In this document: positions 45,949 through 55,994 of the stretch, piece after piece
How the letters are laid out: the number at the start of each line of letters is the position of its first letter
How positions within the stretch are numbered: the stretch's first letter is position 1
Assembly: GCF_025465995.1 (NCBI RefSeq)
Contig: NZ_JANLNY010000023.1
Coordinates: 492,491-556,490 of the forward strand
Direction: 5' to 3'
Origin: Pseudomonas sp. 5P_3.1_Bac2
GTDB taxonomy: Bacteria; Pseudomonadota; Gammaproteobacteria; Pseudomonadales; Pseudomonadaceae
DNA length: 64,000 nt
Position numbers and translations under genes: made by a program
Notes under the pieces: generated by a model
Seen by the model: the letters and a program-made list of their open reading frames with translations, nothing else
Database searches by the model: none
What the model was told of the DNA's origin: nothing

Positions 45949-45975
45949 TGTAGTAGGAATCTTGGTACTACTACA
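45949..45975 (-). promoter_or_regulatory. Inverted repeat in the pckA leader (operator candidate)
   Basis: TGTAGTAG and CTACTACA are perfect 8-bp arms separated by 11 nt, 43-69 bp upstream of the pckA start codon. The arms resemble no operator I can name with confidence. Confidence 0.45.
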
Positions 45976-46062
45976 GCGAAAAAATTGCGCGGATTATGCC
46001 AGAAAAACCCTGCAGCGGGTGAAGCCCCCTGAGCAAAACATCCGCGCGATTACCATTAGCTA

Positions 46063-46950
46063 TTAGTGGCGAGTGTCCGAAGGGGCCTCAGTGCCACCAT
46101 CGACAAACAGTTGCAGCACGTCAGCGGCGTCGAACAGGTAGCGTTCGTTGCAGAACTGGCAGTCAATTTCCACGCTACCGCCGTGTTCTTGCACCAACGC
46201 CTGGGCGTCGGCCTGACCGAGACTGATCAGGGCACGACCAGAACGCTCGCGGGAGCAACTGCAACGGAATTGCAGGGCGCGCGGGTCAAACAAGCGCAGC
46301 GCGTCCTCGTGATAGAGGCGATGCAGCAGGGTTTCGTTATCCAACCCTAACAGCTCTTCGGCCTTCAGCGTGTCGGCCAGCGCCAGCGCGTGCAGCCAGC
46401 TTTCTTGGCGCTCTTCTGGGTCTTTGAGGCGATCCGCCGGCAGTTGCTGCAACAGCAGACCACGGGCGCGCTGGCCATCGGCACTGAGCCAGAAACGGGT
46501 GGGCAACTGCTCGGAAGTGGCGAAATAGTTACTGAGGCAATCCGCCAACGTCGCGCCATGCAGATCCACGATGCCCTGATAACGCTGGCCCGCCTTCGGA
46601 TCAACGGTCATGGCCAGCACGCCGTCCGGCATTAAGGTCGGCAAGTCGGCGTCGGCGCTGATTTGTTCCGCGTGATAGCGGGCAATGCCACGCACGTCGC
46701 CGTCGCTGGAGCATTCCACCATCAGCAAAGGCACCGCGCCGCTGGAGCGTGCTTGCAGGATCAGCAGGCCATCAAACTTGAGGGTGCCAAGCAGCAACGA
46801 TGCGGCGGCGAGCAGCTCACCGAGCAATTGCGCCACAGGTTGTGGGTAGGCGTGTTTGGCCAGCACATGGTGGTAACTGTCGGAGAGGCCGACCAGTTCG
46901 CCACGGATATCGCTGTCATCGAACAAGAAGCGTTGGGAGAAATCAGACAT
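46063..46950 (-). CDS. hslO: HslO, redox-regulated chaperone Hsp33
   Basis: Hsp33 is a cytoplasmic holdase switched on by oxidative unfolding. The 295-residue protein has the N-terminal substrate-binding domain and the C-terminal zinc/redox switch with the cysteine pairs CSC (near 232-234) and CQFC (near 265-268). The start at 46950 gives the family N-terminus [10 protein letters not shown]. It lies upstream of pckA on the same strand with a 156-bp gap. Confidence 0.96.
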   Translation of the reverse strand: MSDFSQRFLFDDSDIRGELVGLSDSYHHVLAKHAYPQPVAQLLGELLAAASLLLGTLKFDGLLILQARSSGAVPLLMVECSSDGDVRGIARYHAEQISADADLPTLMPDGVLAMTVDPKAGQRYQGIVDLHGATLADCLSNYFATSEQLPTRFWLSADGQRARGLLLQQLPADRLKDPEERQESWLHALALADTLKAEELLGLDNETLLHRLYHEDALRLFDPRALQFRCSCSRERSGRALISLGQADAQALVQEHGGSVEIDCQFCNERYLFDAADVLQLFVDGGTEAPSDTRH

Positions 46951-47075
46951 GCCCAGTTCACTGAATGGAAATAGGCCGCCGATTTTAGGCGCAAAACCGC
47001 CCCCGACCAAGCAACACTTATCTATTAAGCCTGAGAACGGAAACTATCGGACGCGCCGTCATCAATATTTATCGT

Positions 47076-47129
47076 AGGACAAACAGGCAAATATCGACAC
47101 AGCCCTTGGCAAGCCAAGTGGTTTGTCCT
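47076..47129. promoter_or_regulatory. Nested inverted repeat upstream of the PAP2 gene
   Basis: Outer arms AGGACAAAC (47076-47084) and GTTTGTCCT (47121-47129) enclose an inner hairpin CTTGGC-AA-GCCAAG (47105-47118). It ends 45 bp before the PAP2 start. No T-tract follows, so an operator or leader structure is more likely than a terminator. Confidence 0.5.
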
Positions 47130-47174
47130 TAGGCTTTAAGGTGCTAAATAAAAATTAACGACAAGGACGCTGTT

Positions 47175-47984
47175 ATGTCATCTCTTCGCTTGAATAAGCA
47201 CTGGCGACTATTGCCCATAATCCTCTGCCACCTGCTGGCCCTGCTGCTCCTTCTCAGCTGGCTGTGGCCGGTATCCCGGGCGATCTGGGATCAATTCGAC
47301 TTACAACTGTTCCAGCAACTCAACGCGCCCATCGCCGGCAAGGGCCTGTGGGCCTATATCTGGGCCTTTGGCAGTCTGCGCCCGGTGGATATCGGCGTCG
47401 GCCTGGTCATGCTCGCGGTGATGCTCAAAGGCGACTTTATTTTCCCCGCCGCGCAAGTACGCAAGGCGCTGTTTGCCTTTCTCGGCGTGCTGCTGGTGAT
47501 GCTGGTAATCCGCGTGCTGTTCAGTAAATGGGTCGACCACATGGACTGGCAGCACGACAGCCCGTCGATGGTGGTCGATGGCGCGATCCGCCTGACCGAA
47601 CTGTTCCCCAGCTGGGAAGCCCGCTGGGAATTGAAGGACCGTTCGAGCAATAGCTTCCCCGGCGATCACGCCTCGGTGCTGCTGATCTGGGCGATGTTTA
47701 TGAGCCTGTTTAGCCGTGGCTGGAAAACCGCGCTGGTGTGGCTGCTGGCCGGGATTTTTATGCTGCCACGCCTGGTGGCCGGCGCCCATTGGGGCTCCGA
47801 CGACTTTGTCGGTGGCGTCCTGCTGGGCCTGCTCGGCCTGGCCTGGGGCAGCTTTACGCCGTGGGCCTACCACTTCAGCAATGCCCTGGAACGGGTCAGC
47901 GCCCCGCTGTGGCGGCACCTTGCGCAATGGCCGGTGCTCGGCAGCCTCAGCGTGATCAAGGCGCCGACCCCCGCCGCGAGCTAA
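47175..47984 (+). CDS. PAP2-family membrane phosphatase
   Basis: This is a 269-residue integral membrane phosphatase of the PAP2 superfamily. It has five to six predicted spans. The active site shows the SNSFPGDHAS segment, in which the usual SGH is replaced by GDH, and the second histidine/aspartate motif GAHWGSDDFVGG. A lysine-arginine segment (ELKDRS) precedes the first motif. Related enzymes act on undecaprenyl pyrophosphate or lipid A; the substrate is not determined. Its stop overlaps the stop of the convergent hslR gene. Confidence 0.85.
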   Translation: MSSLRLNKHWRLLPIILCHLLALLLLLSWLWPVSRAIWDQFDLQLFQQLNAPIAGKGLWAYIWAFGSLRPVDIGVGLVMLAVMLKGDFIFPAAQVRKALFAFLGVLLVMLVIRVLFSKWVDHMDWQHDSPSMVVDGAIRLTELFPSWEARWELKDRSSNSFPGDHASVLLIWAMFMSLFSRGWKTALVWLLAGIFMLPRLVAGAHWGSDDFVGGVLLGLLGLAWGSFTPWAYHFSNALERVSAPLWRHLAQWPVLGSLSVIKAPTPAAS

Positions 47985-48373
47985 TCCTGCTGCTGGAGAA
48001 AATGCTGAAATTGCCGGCGCTGCTTCTTATTCGGCCGGCCATCGGTTTGTAGCCCTGCCGCGCCGGACTTCCGGGCGGCGCTGGCCTGCTCGCGCAGGGC
48101 AATGCTCTGCGCGGTTTCGGCGTAGAGTGCCTGCGCTTCGGGCGCGCCCCGGCGCACCACGCTGAGGGCCAGAACCTGCACGGTGCGCTGATCAAAACCG
48201 GCACGGATGACATATTCCTCGCCAACTTTTGGCTCTTTGCTAGGCTTGCAGCGTTCCCCCCGGTGATGCACTTTACCGCCCTCTATGGCGGCCTTAGCCA
48301 GTGCCCGGGTTTTGTAAAAGCGTGCGGCCCACAGCCATTTATCCAGGCGCACCTTGTCATCGTTATCGCTCAT
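47981..48373 (-). CDS. hslR: HslR, heat-shock protein 15 (S4 domain)
   Basis: Hsp15 binds free 50S subunits carrying nascent chains after heat-induced drop-off. The 130-residue protein has the S4 RNA-binding domain (about residues 8-68, VRLDKWLWAARFYKTR) and a basic C-terminal tail. The ATG at 48373 has AAAGGTGA upstream. It shares a CTAA stop overlap with the convergent PAP2 gene. Confidence 0.94.
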   Translation of the reverse strand: MSDNDDKVRLDKWLWAARFYKTRALAKAAIEGGKVHHRGERCKPSKEPKVGEEYVIRAGFDQRTVQVLALSVVRRGAPEAQALYAETAQSIALREQASAARKSGAAGLQTDGRPNKKQRRQFQHFLQQQD

Positions 48374-48459
48374 CCGAATGTCACCTTTCACACTGCGTTG
48401 GCAGATATTTTGCCTGACGAAGCTGTCCTACTTACCAACAAGATTTTCTGAGGTCCGCG

Positions 48460-48933
48460 ATGGCTTCCAGCAATAGCCTCAACCAGCACAGCATTATCGG
48501 CCTGCGGGAGTGGATCAACCTACCGCAGCTGGGAATTATCGGCCTGCGCGCGAAAATTGATACCGGCGCCAGCACCTCCAGCTTGCATGCCAGCGATATT
48601 CAGCCGTTTAGCCGCAACGGTGAACAATGGGTGCGCTTCACTGCGCACATGGGCACTTTGGTCCAACGCGGCCACCGTTGCGAGGCGCCGCTGGTGTCGA
48701 TGAAGACCATCAAAAGCTCCAACGGCCAAAGCCAATCGCGCTACGTGATCCGCACTCTAATCACCTTAGGTGAACAGCAATGGTGGGTGGAGTTCACACT
48801 AGCTTGCAGAAAAACCATGCGCTACCGCATCTTGCTTGGCTCCAAGGCCCTGATTGCGGGAAGATTACTGGTCGACCCGGCACGCAGCTACGTGCAGTCG
48901 AAACCGTCCCTTGCTAACCCTGCTGGTGCCTAA
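48460..48933 (+). CDS. rimB: RimB, retropepsin-like ATP-dependent zinc protease family protein
   Basis: This is a 157-residue protein of the ATP-dependent zinc protease family with the aspartic-protease-like motif [10 protein letters not shown] (D34). In Pseudomonas fluorescens the homologue RimB works with the glutamate ligase RimK on the C-terminal tail of ribosomal protein S6, trimming the added glutamates. The stop and the rimK start overlap by one base (TAATG), so they are translationally coupled. Confidence 0.88.
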   Translation: MASSNSLNQHSIIGLREWINLPQLGIIGLRAKIDTGASTSSLHASDIQPFSRNGEQWVRFTAHMGTLVQRGHRCEAPLVSMKTIKSSNGQSQSRYVIRTLITLGEQQWWVEFTLACRKTMRYRILLGSKALIAGRLLVDPARSYVQSKPSLANPAGA

Positions 48934-49838
48934 TGAAAATCGCTGTGCTGTCGCGCAATCCGCGCCTTTATTCCACCCGCCGCCTGGTCGAAGCCGGTCA
49001 ATTACGCGGCCATGAGATGGTGGTGATCGACACACTACGCGCTTACATGAACATCGCCAGCCACAAGCCGCAGATCCACTACCGCGGTAAACCCCTGGAA
49101 GGTTTTGATGCGGTGATCCCGCGCATCGGCGCCTCGGTAACCTTTTACGGCTGCGCGGTGCTGCGCCAGTTTGAAATGATGGGCGTGTTCCCGCTCAATG
49201 AGTCGGTGGCCATTGCCCGCTCGCGGGACAAACTGCGCTCCCTGCAATTGCTCTCGCGGCGTGGCATCGGCCTGCCGGTTACCGGCTTTGCCCACTCGCC
49301 GGACGACATCGCCGACCTGATCCAGATGGTCAACGGCGCGCCCTTGGTGATCAAGGTGCTGGAGGGCACCCAGGGCATTGGCGTGGTGCTGTGTGAAACC
49401 GCCACCGCCGCTGAGTCGGTGATCGAGGCCTTTATGGGCCTCAAGCAAAACATCATGGTGCAGGAATACATCAAGGAAGCCGGCGGCGCCGATATCCGCT
49501 GCTTTGTGGTCGGCGACAAGGTGATCGCGGCGATGAAGCGCCAGGCCAAGCCCGGCGAGTTCCGCTCCAACCTGCACCGCGGCGGCTCGGCCAGCCTGAT
49601 CAAAATCACTCCGGAAGAACGCATGACCGCCATCCGCGCGGCCAAAGTCATGGGTCTGAGTCTGGCTGGGGTCGACATCCTGCGCTCCAACCATGGCCCG
49701 CTGGTGATGGAGGTCAATTCCTCGCCAGGCCTGGAGGGCATCGAAGCCACCACCGGCAAGGATGTGGCCGGGATCATCATTCAGTACATCGAGAAAAACG
49801 GCGGCCCACACCTGACCCGCACCCGCGGCAAGGGCTAA
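48933..49838 (+). CDS. rimK: RimK, ribosomal protein S6 C-terminal glutamate ligase
   Basis: RimK adds glutamates to the C-terminus of S6, altering ribosome function; in pseudomonads this affects motility, virulence and c-di-GMP-linked behaviour. The 301-residue ATP-grasp enzyme has [13 protein letters not shown] as the grasp loop and [13 protein letters not shown] as the metal/ATP site. The gene begins inside the rimB stop. Its stop overlaps that of a convergent GGDEF/EAL gene by four bases. Confidence 0.96.
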   Translation: MKIAVLSRNPRLYSTRRLVEAGQLRGHEMVVIDTLRAYMNIASHKPQIHYRGKPLEGFDAVIPRIGASVTFYGCAVLRQFEMMGVFPLNESVAIARSRDKLRSLQLLSRRGIGLPVTGFAHSPDDIADLIQMVNGAPLVIKVLEGTQGIGVVLCETATAAESVIEAFMGLKQNIMVQEYIKEAGGADIRCFVVGDKVIAAMKRQAKPGEFRSNLHRGGSASLIKITPEERMTAIRAAKVMGLSLAGVDILRSNHGPLVMEVNSSPGLEGIEATTGKDVAGIIIQYIEKNGGPHLTRTRGKG

Positions 49839-52800
49839 GCCTCGCGCTGTTGCAGCCACGCGACAAAGTCGGCCTCGGCCAGGGGCCGGCTAAAGTAATA
49901 GCCCTGCCCCAACTGGCAACCACTGGCTTGCAGACGCTGCAGCTGGCCTACGGTTTCGATGCCCTCGGCCACGCAATCCAGCCCGAGATTGCTGGCGATC
50001 ATCAGGATCGTCTGCACCAACAACAGGGCGCTGCCCTCTTCGCTTTCCATATCCCAGGTAAAGCTGCGGTCGATCTTTAAACGATCCAACGGCAGGCGTT
50101 TAAGGTAGGTCAGCGACGAATAACCGGTGCCGAAGTCATCGATGGCAAAGCGCACGCCCAAGGCCTTGAGCGCCTGCATATTGCTGATGCACTGCTCGAT
50201 GTCCTGCATCAGCACGCCTTCGGTGATTTCCATCTCCAGCGCCGTAGGCGGGATCTGGTAGCGCTGCAAGCACTCGCTGATCCGCTCAACACAGCCAGGC
50301 CTGCGCAGCTCGCGGGGGCTGAGGTTGACCGCCAGCACCAGTTGCGGCCACTGCTCAAGCCACTGCGCCAAAGTGCGGCAGGCTTGCTCCAGCACCCAAC
50401 GGCCAATCTCCTCAATCAAGCCGGTTTCTTCGGCCAGCGGGATAAAGTCGCCGGGCATGATCTCGCCGCGCTGCGGGTGGCGCCAACGCAGCAGCACCTC
50501 GGCGCCACGCACTTGCTGGCTGAGCAGACACAGTTGCGGCTGGAACACCAAGTACAGTTGTTGCCGCGCGATGGCCTGGCGCAGCTCGTTTTGCAGTTGC
50601 AGGCGCTGGTCGATTTCGCTCTGCATCTGCTCGGCAAAAAAATGCAGGGCATTGCGCCCGCTCTGCTTGGCCCGGTACATGGCGGTGTCGGCCTGTTTCA
50701 GTACATCGGAGGCCGACTGGCTGCCAAAGGGGTGCAGGGCAATACCGATACTGGCGCTGATGGTCAGCTCGTGGTCCTCAATCCAGCAGCTGCCTTGCAG
50801 GCTCTGCAGCAACTTCTCGGCAGTGGTGGTGGCGGCACGGGCGGCGATTTGCGGGTTATCGCTGAGGCTTTCGAGCAGCACCACAAACTCATCACCGCCC
50901 ATGCGCGCCAAGGTGTCTTCAGCCCGCAGGTTATTCGACAGGCGCTTGGTCACCTCTTTCAACAGGGCATCGCCGGCACGATGGCCGAGGCTGTCGTTAA
51001 CCGTTTTGAAGTGATCCAAGTCGATAAACAGCAACGCGCCCAAGGTGCCGGCGCGCAATTCGCGATTCATCGAGTGCTGCAGGCGATCAAGCAGCAAGCG
51101 GCGGTTAGGCAGGCCGGTCAGTTCGTCGCTAAAGGCCAGACGCTCGATTTCTTGCTGGTATTGCTTACGCTCGGAAATATCCGTGACGCTGCCACGGATC
51201 AGCACCGGCTCGCCGGGCATCCGCACCAAGCGCACCTCGCAGGGCACCAGGCAGCCCCGACTGTCGCGGTGCAGCCACTCGAATACCGGAGCGCCACCGG
51301 CCATCACTTGCTCCAGATAGGTCTGGCCCAGCTCCGGCGAAGCCTGGCCACCTGGCTGCATGGCGGGATTTAACTCATACACGCACTTGGCATACAGCTC
51401 CTCGCGGCTGTAGCGCAGCAGACGCAACGCGTTTTCATTGCAGTCGACAACCCGGCCACTGAGGTCCATCAGCAAGATCGCTTCCGGCGCGTGCTCGACG
51501 ATCGCGCGGTAACGCGCCTCGGCTTGCTGACGCTCGCTGGTGTCCTCCACCAGCAGCAAAAACATCCGCACCCGTCCAGTGCTGTGGCGCACCGCGCGCA
51601 AGCTCACCCGTGAATGCAGAATGCTGCCATCGGCGCGCTGCCAGCGTTTTTCCAGCTCAATGCCTTCACGCTGGCCGCTGTGCAGTTGATCAATCAGCGG
51701 CTGCTCCAACTGCAACTCCTCCGCCAGCGACAGGCTTTGCCAGCTACAGCTTTGCATCTGCTGCGCAGTGCGGCCGAGCATGCTGCACAGGCGTTGGTTG
51801 ACCTCCTCCCAGACAAAATTCGGATCAGTCAGGGCCATGCCCATCAGCGGCGCCTCAAAGAACAGGCGCAGGCGCTCATCGCGCTCGCGCAGTTGCTGCT
51901 CGGCATCCTTGTGCGCGCTGACGTCCTGAATCGCCCCATAGATGCGCACCAGCTCGCTGCCGTCGCGCTCGGCAATGCCGCGAATACGCAGCCAACGCAG
52001 CTTGCCTTTGGCGCTGAGCAGGCGCGCCTCAAACTCGAACTGATCCTGACCCTGAATCACCCGTTGCAAGGTTTGCGCAGCCAGAGCGCCGCTGGGGGCG
52101 TCCATATAGCCCAGGGCTACATCCAGATTGGGCGGGCCATTGGCCGGGTCCAGCTCATAGATGCGGTAGCAGCCCGGGCTCCAGTCCATGCTGCGCTCGG
52201 GCATTTTCAAGATCCAGCCGCCTAAATCGGCGATATGTTCGGTCTGGCTGAATAAATGGCTTTGCTTAAGCAGTTCGCTGCTCTGCGCGCGGACCTGCTC
52301 CGCCAGCTGCTCTTTGACGGTGACGTCGCTTTGTAAGGTGAAGAAGTGGCTCACCCCCTGGGCGTCGTAAAGCGGCGCCAAGGTGAAATGGCTGCTGAAG
52401 TGCTCGCCATTTTTGCGCTGTTTACGCAGCACCACTTCACAGCGCGAGCCCATCTCCAAGGCCTGCTGCAGGCGGATGATGGACTCCATGCCCTGATCGT
52501 CGCTGAGGAGAAAATCCCACGACTTGCCCAGCAGCTCGGCGCGACTGTAGCCGGTGATGCGCTCAAAGGCCGGGTTGCAGTAAATCAGCGGCCACTGCGC
52601 CTGGCGCGCGTCGGCGATGGTCACGCCGAGGGGGCTGGCCTCCAGTGCCTGATTGGCCAGGGCCAATTGCTGCTGCATCTGCTTGCTGCGGGCCAGGGTC
52701 TGGCGCATATCGCTGAGGCTGCGGCCGACTAACAGGCTGGCGAGGATAAACAGCAGGACACTGAAATACAGCTCCAACTGACTGCTGTCGACACTCTGCA

Positions 52801-53602
52801 AAGGCTCGGTGACGCCGCGCAGCACCGGCAGCAACAGCACTAGGATGACCCCCGCCAACACCCCGCAGACGCTGCCGGCAAAGCCCCAAACCAAGGCCAG
52901 AGCGAGCATTTGCATGCCCAGCAACGGTAAGTAAACACTGAGCGGCACCCAGCCGAATAACCAACCGACGCCCAGCAACAAGGCCAATTGCACATACCAG
53001 GGCGGCACTTGGCGCAGGCTCGCATCGACATGGCGCGCGCCCTCCAAGCGGCTCGCTGCCAGCCATTGGCGACGACGCAGGCAAGGAGTCAGATAGACCA
53101 GCAGCGGCACGCTCACCGCCAGGGCAGTGAGGTTATCCACCAACCACAGCAGCGCAGCGGCGCGCCACAGATGCGTCGCCTCTAGATTGCCGCTTAAGCG
53201 CAGGCACAGGGCCAAGCCCAGGCACATGGGCACACTGGCGACCAACAGCGCACGCAGGACAAAGCGCAGCAGCGCTGCGGTGGACGGCAGAGCCGGGTCA
53301 AAGTTATTGCGCAGCAACCACCAGGCCAGGCCTAGGCTCAAGGTCTGCGGCAGGGCAAACAGCGGCGCCCACGACCAGCTCAGCTCCCACAGCGGCGCAC
53401 AGAGCACGCCATTGAGATACACCGCCAGCAACACCCGTGGCCCCCACCACAGCAGCATCACCAGGGCTAAGGCATAAGGCAGATACCACAAGCCCGCCCC
53501 TTCACTGAACCACGTGAACAGCGATAACGCACTCGCAAGTAGCAGGAGGGGCAGCGGCAGCACCCATGTCCAGCGGGACAGCCGCGGTAGCGCAAGCAAC
53601 AT
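49835..53602 (-). CDS. Large MASE1-PAS-GGDEF-EAL cyclic-di-GMP protein
   Basis: This is a 1255-residue inner-membrane signalling protein. About ten N-terminal spans (roughly residues 1-310) form a MASE1-like sensor domain. Several PAS/PAC domains (about 320-830) follow, then a diguanylate cyclase domain with an intact GGDEF (G902-F906) and an EAL domain whose motif is EVL at E1035. The DDFGTGYSS loop and the downstream DRLKIDRSF segment of the EAL active site are present. The dual layout resembles YegE or PDE-type proteins; net activity is not readable. It is convergent with rimK. Confidence 0.9.
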   Translation of the reverse strand: MLLALPRLSRWTWVLPLPLLLLASALSLFTWFSEGAGLWYLPYALALVMLLWWGPRVLLAVYLNGVLCAPLWELSWSWAPLFALPQTLSLGLAWWLLRNNFDPALPSTAALLRFVLRALLVASVPMCLGLALCLRLSGNLEATHLWRAAALLWLVDNLTALAVSVPLLVYLTPCLRRRQWLAASRLEGARHVDASLRQVPPWYVQLALLLGVGWLFGWVPLSVYLPLLGMQMLALALVWGFAGSVCGVLAGVILVLLLPVLRGVTEPLQSVDSSQLELYFSVLLFILASLLVGRSLSDMRQTLARSKQMQQQLALANQALEASPLGVTIADARQAQWPLIYCNPAFERITGYSRAELLGKSWDFLLSDDQGMESIIRLQQALEMGSRCEVVLRKQRKNGEHFSSHFTLAPLYDAQGVSHFFTLQSDVTVKEQLAEQVRAQSSELLKQSHLFSQTEHIADLGGWILKMPERSMDWSPGCYRIYELDPANGPPNLDVALGYMDAPSGALAAQTLQRVIQGQDQFEFEARLLSAKGKLRWLRIRGIAERDGSELVRIYGAIQDVSAHKDAEQQLRERDERLRLFFEAPLMGMALTDPNFVWEEVNQRLCSMLGRTAQQMQSCSWQSLSLAEELQLEQPLIDQLHSGQREGIELEKRWQRADGSILHSRVSLRAVRHSTGRVRMFLLLVEDTSERQQAEARYRAIVEHAPEAILLMDLSGRVVDCNENALRLLRYSREELYAKCVYELNPAMQPGGQASPELGQTYLEQVMAGGAPVFEWLHRDSRGCLVPCEVRLVRMPGEPVLIRGSVTDISERKQYQQEIERLAFSDELTGLPNRRLLLDRLQHSMNRELRAGTLGALLFIDLDHFKTVNDSLGHRAGDALLKEVTKRLSNNLRAEDTLARMGGDEFVVLLESLSDNPQIAARAATTTAEKLLQSLQGSCWIEDHELTISASIGIALHPFGSQSASDVLKQADTAMYRAKQSGRNALHFFAEQMQSEIDQRLQLQNELRQAIARQQLYLVFQPQLCLLSQQVRGAEVLLRWRHPQRGEIMPGDFIPLAEETGLIEEIGRWVLEQACRTLAQWLEQWPQLVLAVNLSPRELRRPGCVERISECLQRYQIPPTALEMEITEGVLMQDIEQCISNMQALKALGVRFAIDDFGTGYSSLTYLKRLPLDRLKIDRSFTWDMESEEGSALLLVQTILMIASNLGLDCVAEGIETVGQLQRLQASGCQLGQGYYFSRPLAEADFVAWLQQREA

Positions 53603-53669
53603 ACTGATCTCGACCTAGGCAACTGCTTGAGCATAGTTCAGTCAGCCAATGTCGCACGCCAGTACCTAA

Positions 53670-54986
53670 TTAAACTGCATCCCTCGGCAGTAACAGTCCC
53701 AGCGGCAAGCACACCCGCGCCTCTAGACCACCACCGGAGCGGTTGCGCAGCTCCACGTTGCCGCCATGCAAAGCGGCGATGCGCTTGACGATGGCCAGGC
53801 CTAAGCCGGCGCCTTGGCCACCACGGGCGCGGTCGCCACGAATAAAGGGGTTGAAGATGCTGGCCAGCTCTTGTGGATCAATCCCCGGGCCGCGATCCAA
53901 CACGCTGATCACCAAGTACGGCGCGCTGTGATCACCGGATACCGAAACCGCCACTTCAACCGCACTGCCGGCATAGCGCAGGGCGTTTTCGATCAGGTTG
54001 ACCAACAAACGCTTGAGCGATACCCGCCGCAGCGGCACCTGCGGCACCGGCTCCAAAAATAAGCGCACGGTTTCTTGCTTCTGGTTATAGGGCGCCACCA
54101 CTTCGCCGATCACCTCGGCCAGATCCAGCACCTCCAGCGGCTCATCGCGGCCATCGCGGATAAACGCCAGAAACTGATCGAGGATGGCGTCCATATCCTC
54201 GATATCGCGCACCATGTCTTCAGTCAGCTCGCTGTCGCTCTGCAAAAACTCCAGAGACAAGCGCAAGCGGGTCAGCGGCGTGCGCAAGTCATGGGACACG
54301 CCGGCGAGCATCAGCTCACGCTCGCGGGCGGCCTGCTGCACATCCTCAGCCATCTGGTTGAAGGCGCGGTACACCTCGGTCATCTCACTGGGCGTATCGC
54401 TGATCGGCAGACGCACGCTGCGGCCTTGGCCGACATGCCGCGCGGCATAGACCAAGCGTTTCAAGGGCGCATTGAGCTGGCGCACGAAGATCCACGCCGC
54501 GGCGGTGGATAACAAACCAATGGCGAGGAACCAGCCGAGGACGTTCCAGATCCGCTGGCCGCGCAGCGGATGGGGATACAGCGGCACCCGCAGCCACTCA
54601 TTGCCCAAGCTCGGCGCATGCACCCACAAAGCCGGCGGGCTGCTGGCACGCACCCGCACTTCGGTGTCGGGGCCAAGCTCCGCCTGCATTTGCCGCTCGA
54701 AAATATCGCTGTAGGGCCAGTGCTGCTCAGTGACCGGCACCTTGTTCGACGGCACGCGCTTAAGCCCCGCGGCGTCAGCAATCACATCCCGCTGCGTCGG
54801 CGTCGCCGCCCAATAAGCGCGCAAGGTCAAAGCCGCGCCATGGCTGTATTGGCGGTCGACCAAGACGTCCTCGTTCATCATCAGATAAACCAGGGTCAGC
54901 GCCTTGGAGAACAGCACCACAATCAGCACCAGCCATAAGGTGCGGGCGAAGAAGCTTTGCGGGAACCACAGCGGGGTTTTGATCAC
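53670..54986 (-). CDS. amgS: AmgS/EnvZ-type sensor histidine kinase
   Basis: This is a 438-residue membrane sensor kinase. Two spans (about residues 13-36 and 150-172) flank a periplasmic sensor of about 110 residues; a HAMP domain, the HisKA box with H232 in VSHDLRTPL, and an HATPase domain (DRGPGIDPQELASIFNPF and GAGLGLAIV) follow. In P. aeruginosa the AmgRS pair responds to membrane stress from aminoglycosides. It starts at GTG 54986 with a 4-bp overlap of the response-regulator stop. Confidence 0.93.
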   Translation of the reverse strand: MIKTPLWFPQSFFARTLWLVLIVVLFSKALTLVYLMMNEDVLVDRQYSHGAALTLRAYWAATPTQRDVIADAAGLKRVPSNKVPVTEQHWPYSDIFERQMQAELGPDTEVRVRASSPPALWVHAPSLGNEWLRVPLYPHPLRGQRIWNVLGWFLAIGLLSTAAAWIFVRQLNAPLKRLVYAARHVGQGRSVRLPISDTPSEMTEVYRAFNQMAEDVQQAARERELMLAGVSHDLRTPLTRLRLSLEFLQSDSELTEDMVRDIEDMDAILDQFLAFIRDGRDEPLEVLDLAEVIGEVVAPYNQKQETVRLFLEPVPQVPLRRVSLKRLLVNLIENALRYAGSAVEVAVSVSGDHSAPYLVISVLDRGPGIDPQELASIFNPFIRGDRARGGQGAGLGLAIVKRIAALHGGNVELRNRSGGGLEARVCLPLGLLLPRDAV

Positions 54987-55723
54987 GGTGCTTTATTACC
55001 GTCCGGCACAAACACGTAGCCCACGCCCCAGACAGTCTGGATATAGCGTGGTTTGGACGGATCAGGCTCGATCAGGCGACGCAAACGCGAGATCTGCACG
55101 TCAATGGAACGCTCCAGAGCATCCCACTCGCGGCCCCGGGCCAGGTTCATCAGCTTGTCGCGGGTCAGCGGCTCGCGGGCGTGCTGAACCAAGGCTTTGA
55201 GTACCGCGAACTCACCGGTGGTGAGCATGTGCACTTCGTCGCCCTTACGCAGCTCGCGGGTGGCCAGCGACAGCTCGTAATCGCCGAAGCTCACCGAGGC
55301 GTCTTCGCTGCCCGGCGCACCAGGCACCAACGGGGTTTGTCGGCGCAGCACGGCTTTGATCCGCGCCAGCAACTCACGGGGGTTAAACGGCTTGGCCAGA
55401 TAGTCGTCAGCGCCTAACTCCAAACCTTGGATACGGCTGGCTTCATCGCCTTTGGCGGTGAGCATGATGATCGGTACTTGGTTGTTCGCTTCACGCAGGC
55501 GCCGGCACGCAGACAAACCGTCTTCACCCGGCAGCATCAAATCCAGCACCACCAGATTGAACAGCTCGCGGGACAGCAGACGGTCCATTTGTTCGACGTT
55601 TTCCACGGTACGCACGCGGTAGCCTTGCTCGTCGAAAAACCGCTCAAGCAGACGACGCAGGCGTGCATCGTCATCAACGATCAGGATTTTTTCACCATCG
55701 GCAGGGACAGTAGTGCTGCTCAT
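54983..55723 (-). CDS. amgR: AmgR/OmpR-type response regulator
   Basis: This is a 246-residue OmpR-family regulator. The receiver domain (about residues 12-128) has the acidic pocket D17-D19 and the phosphorylation site D61 in [12 protein letters not shown], with the lysine in YLAKPF. The winged-helix DNA-binding domain occupies about 145-240 ([13 protein letters not shown]). The start at 55723 gives the family N-terminus. It is co-transcribed with the kinase gene and divergent from tex across 271 bp. Confidence 0.95.
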   Translation of the reverse strand: MSSTTVPADGEKILIVDDDARLRRLLERFFDEQGYRVRTVENVEQMDRLLSRELFNLVVLDLMLPGEDGLSACRRLREANNQVPIIMLTAKGDEASRIQGLELGADDYLAKPFNPRELLARIKAVLRRQTPLVPGAPGSEDASVSFGDYELSLATRELRKGDEVHMLTTGEFAVLKALVQHAREPLTRDKLMNLARGREWDALERSIDVQISRLRRLIEPDPSKPRYIQTVWGVGYVFVPDGNKAP

Positions 55724-55994
55724 TCGGGGGCTCCTTGGTAAACCTAAGCCCGACGCAAACACGCAGGCAGGGCACAATGACCGGCATTATGGCTCAGCTG
55801 CTGGGGCTGGCGGGCAGTCCATTGTTAGCAGATTTTTCCCTGTTAACCGTAACCTTCCCCGGCCAGCAGTGCCAGTACCGGCTGCGAACGGGCAATGCGG
55901 CAGCTTGGCCAAGGCCGTGTTTATAATGCCGGCCTTTCGCGTTTGGCCCGCCCCGGCGTGGTCTTTTTGTCGTTCACGTGTGGATAGCGTTTAT

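Noticed and set aside
45949..45975. HexR operator at pckA
   Set aside because: The arms resemble HexR half-sites but the spacer is too long and the core bases differ; kept only as an unnamed operator candidate.
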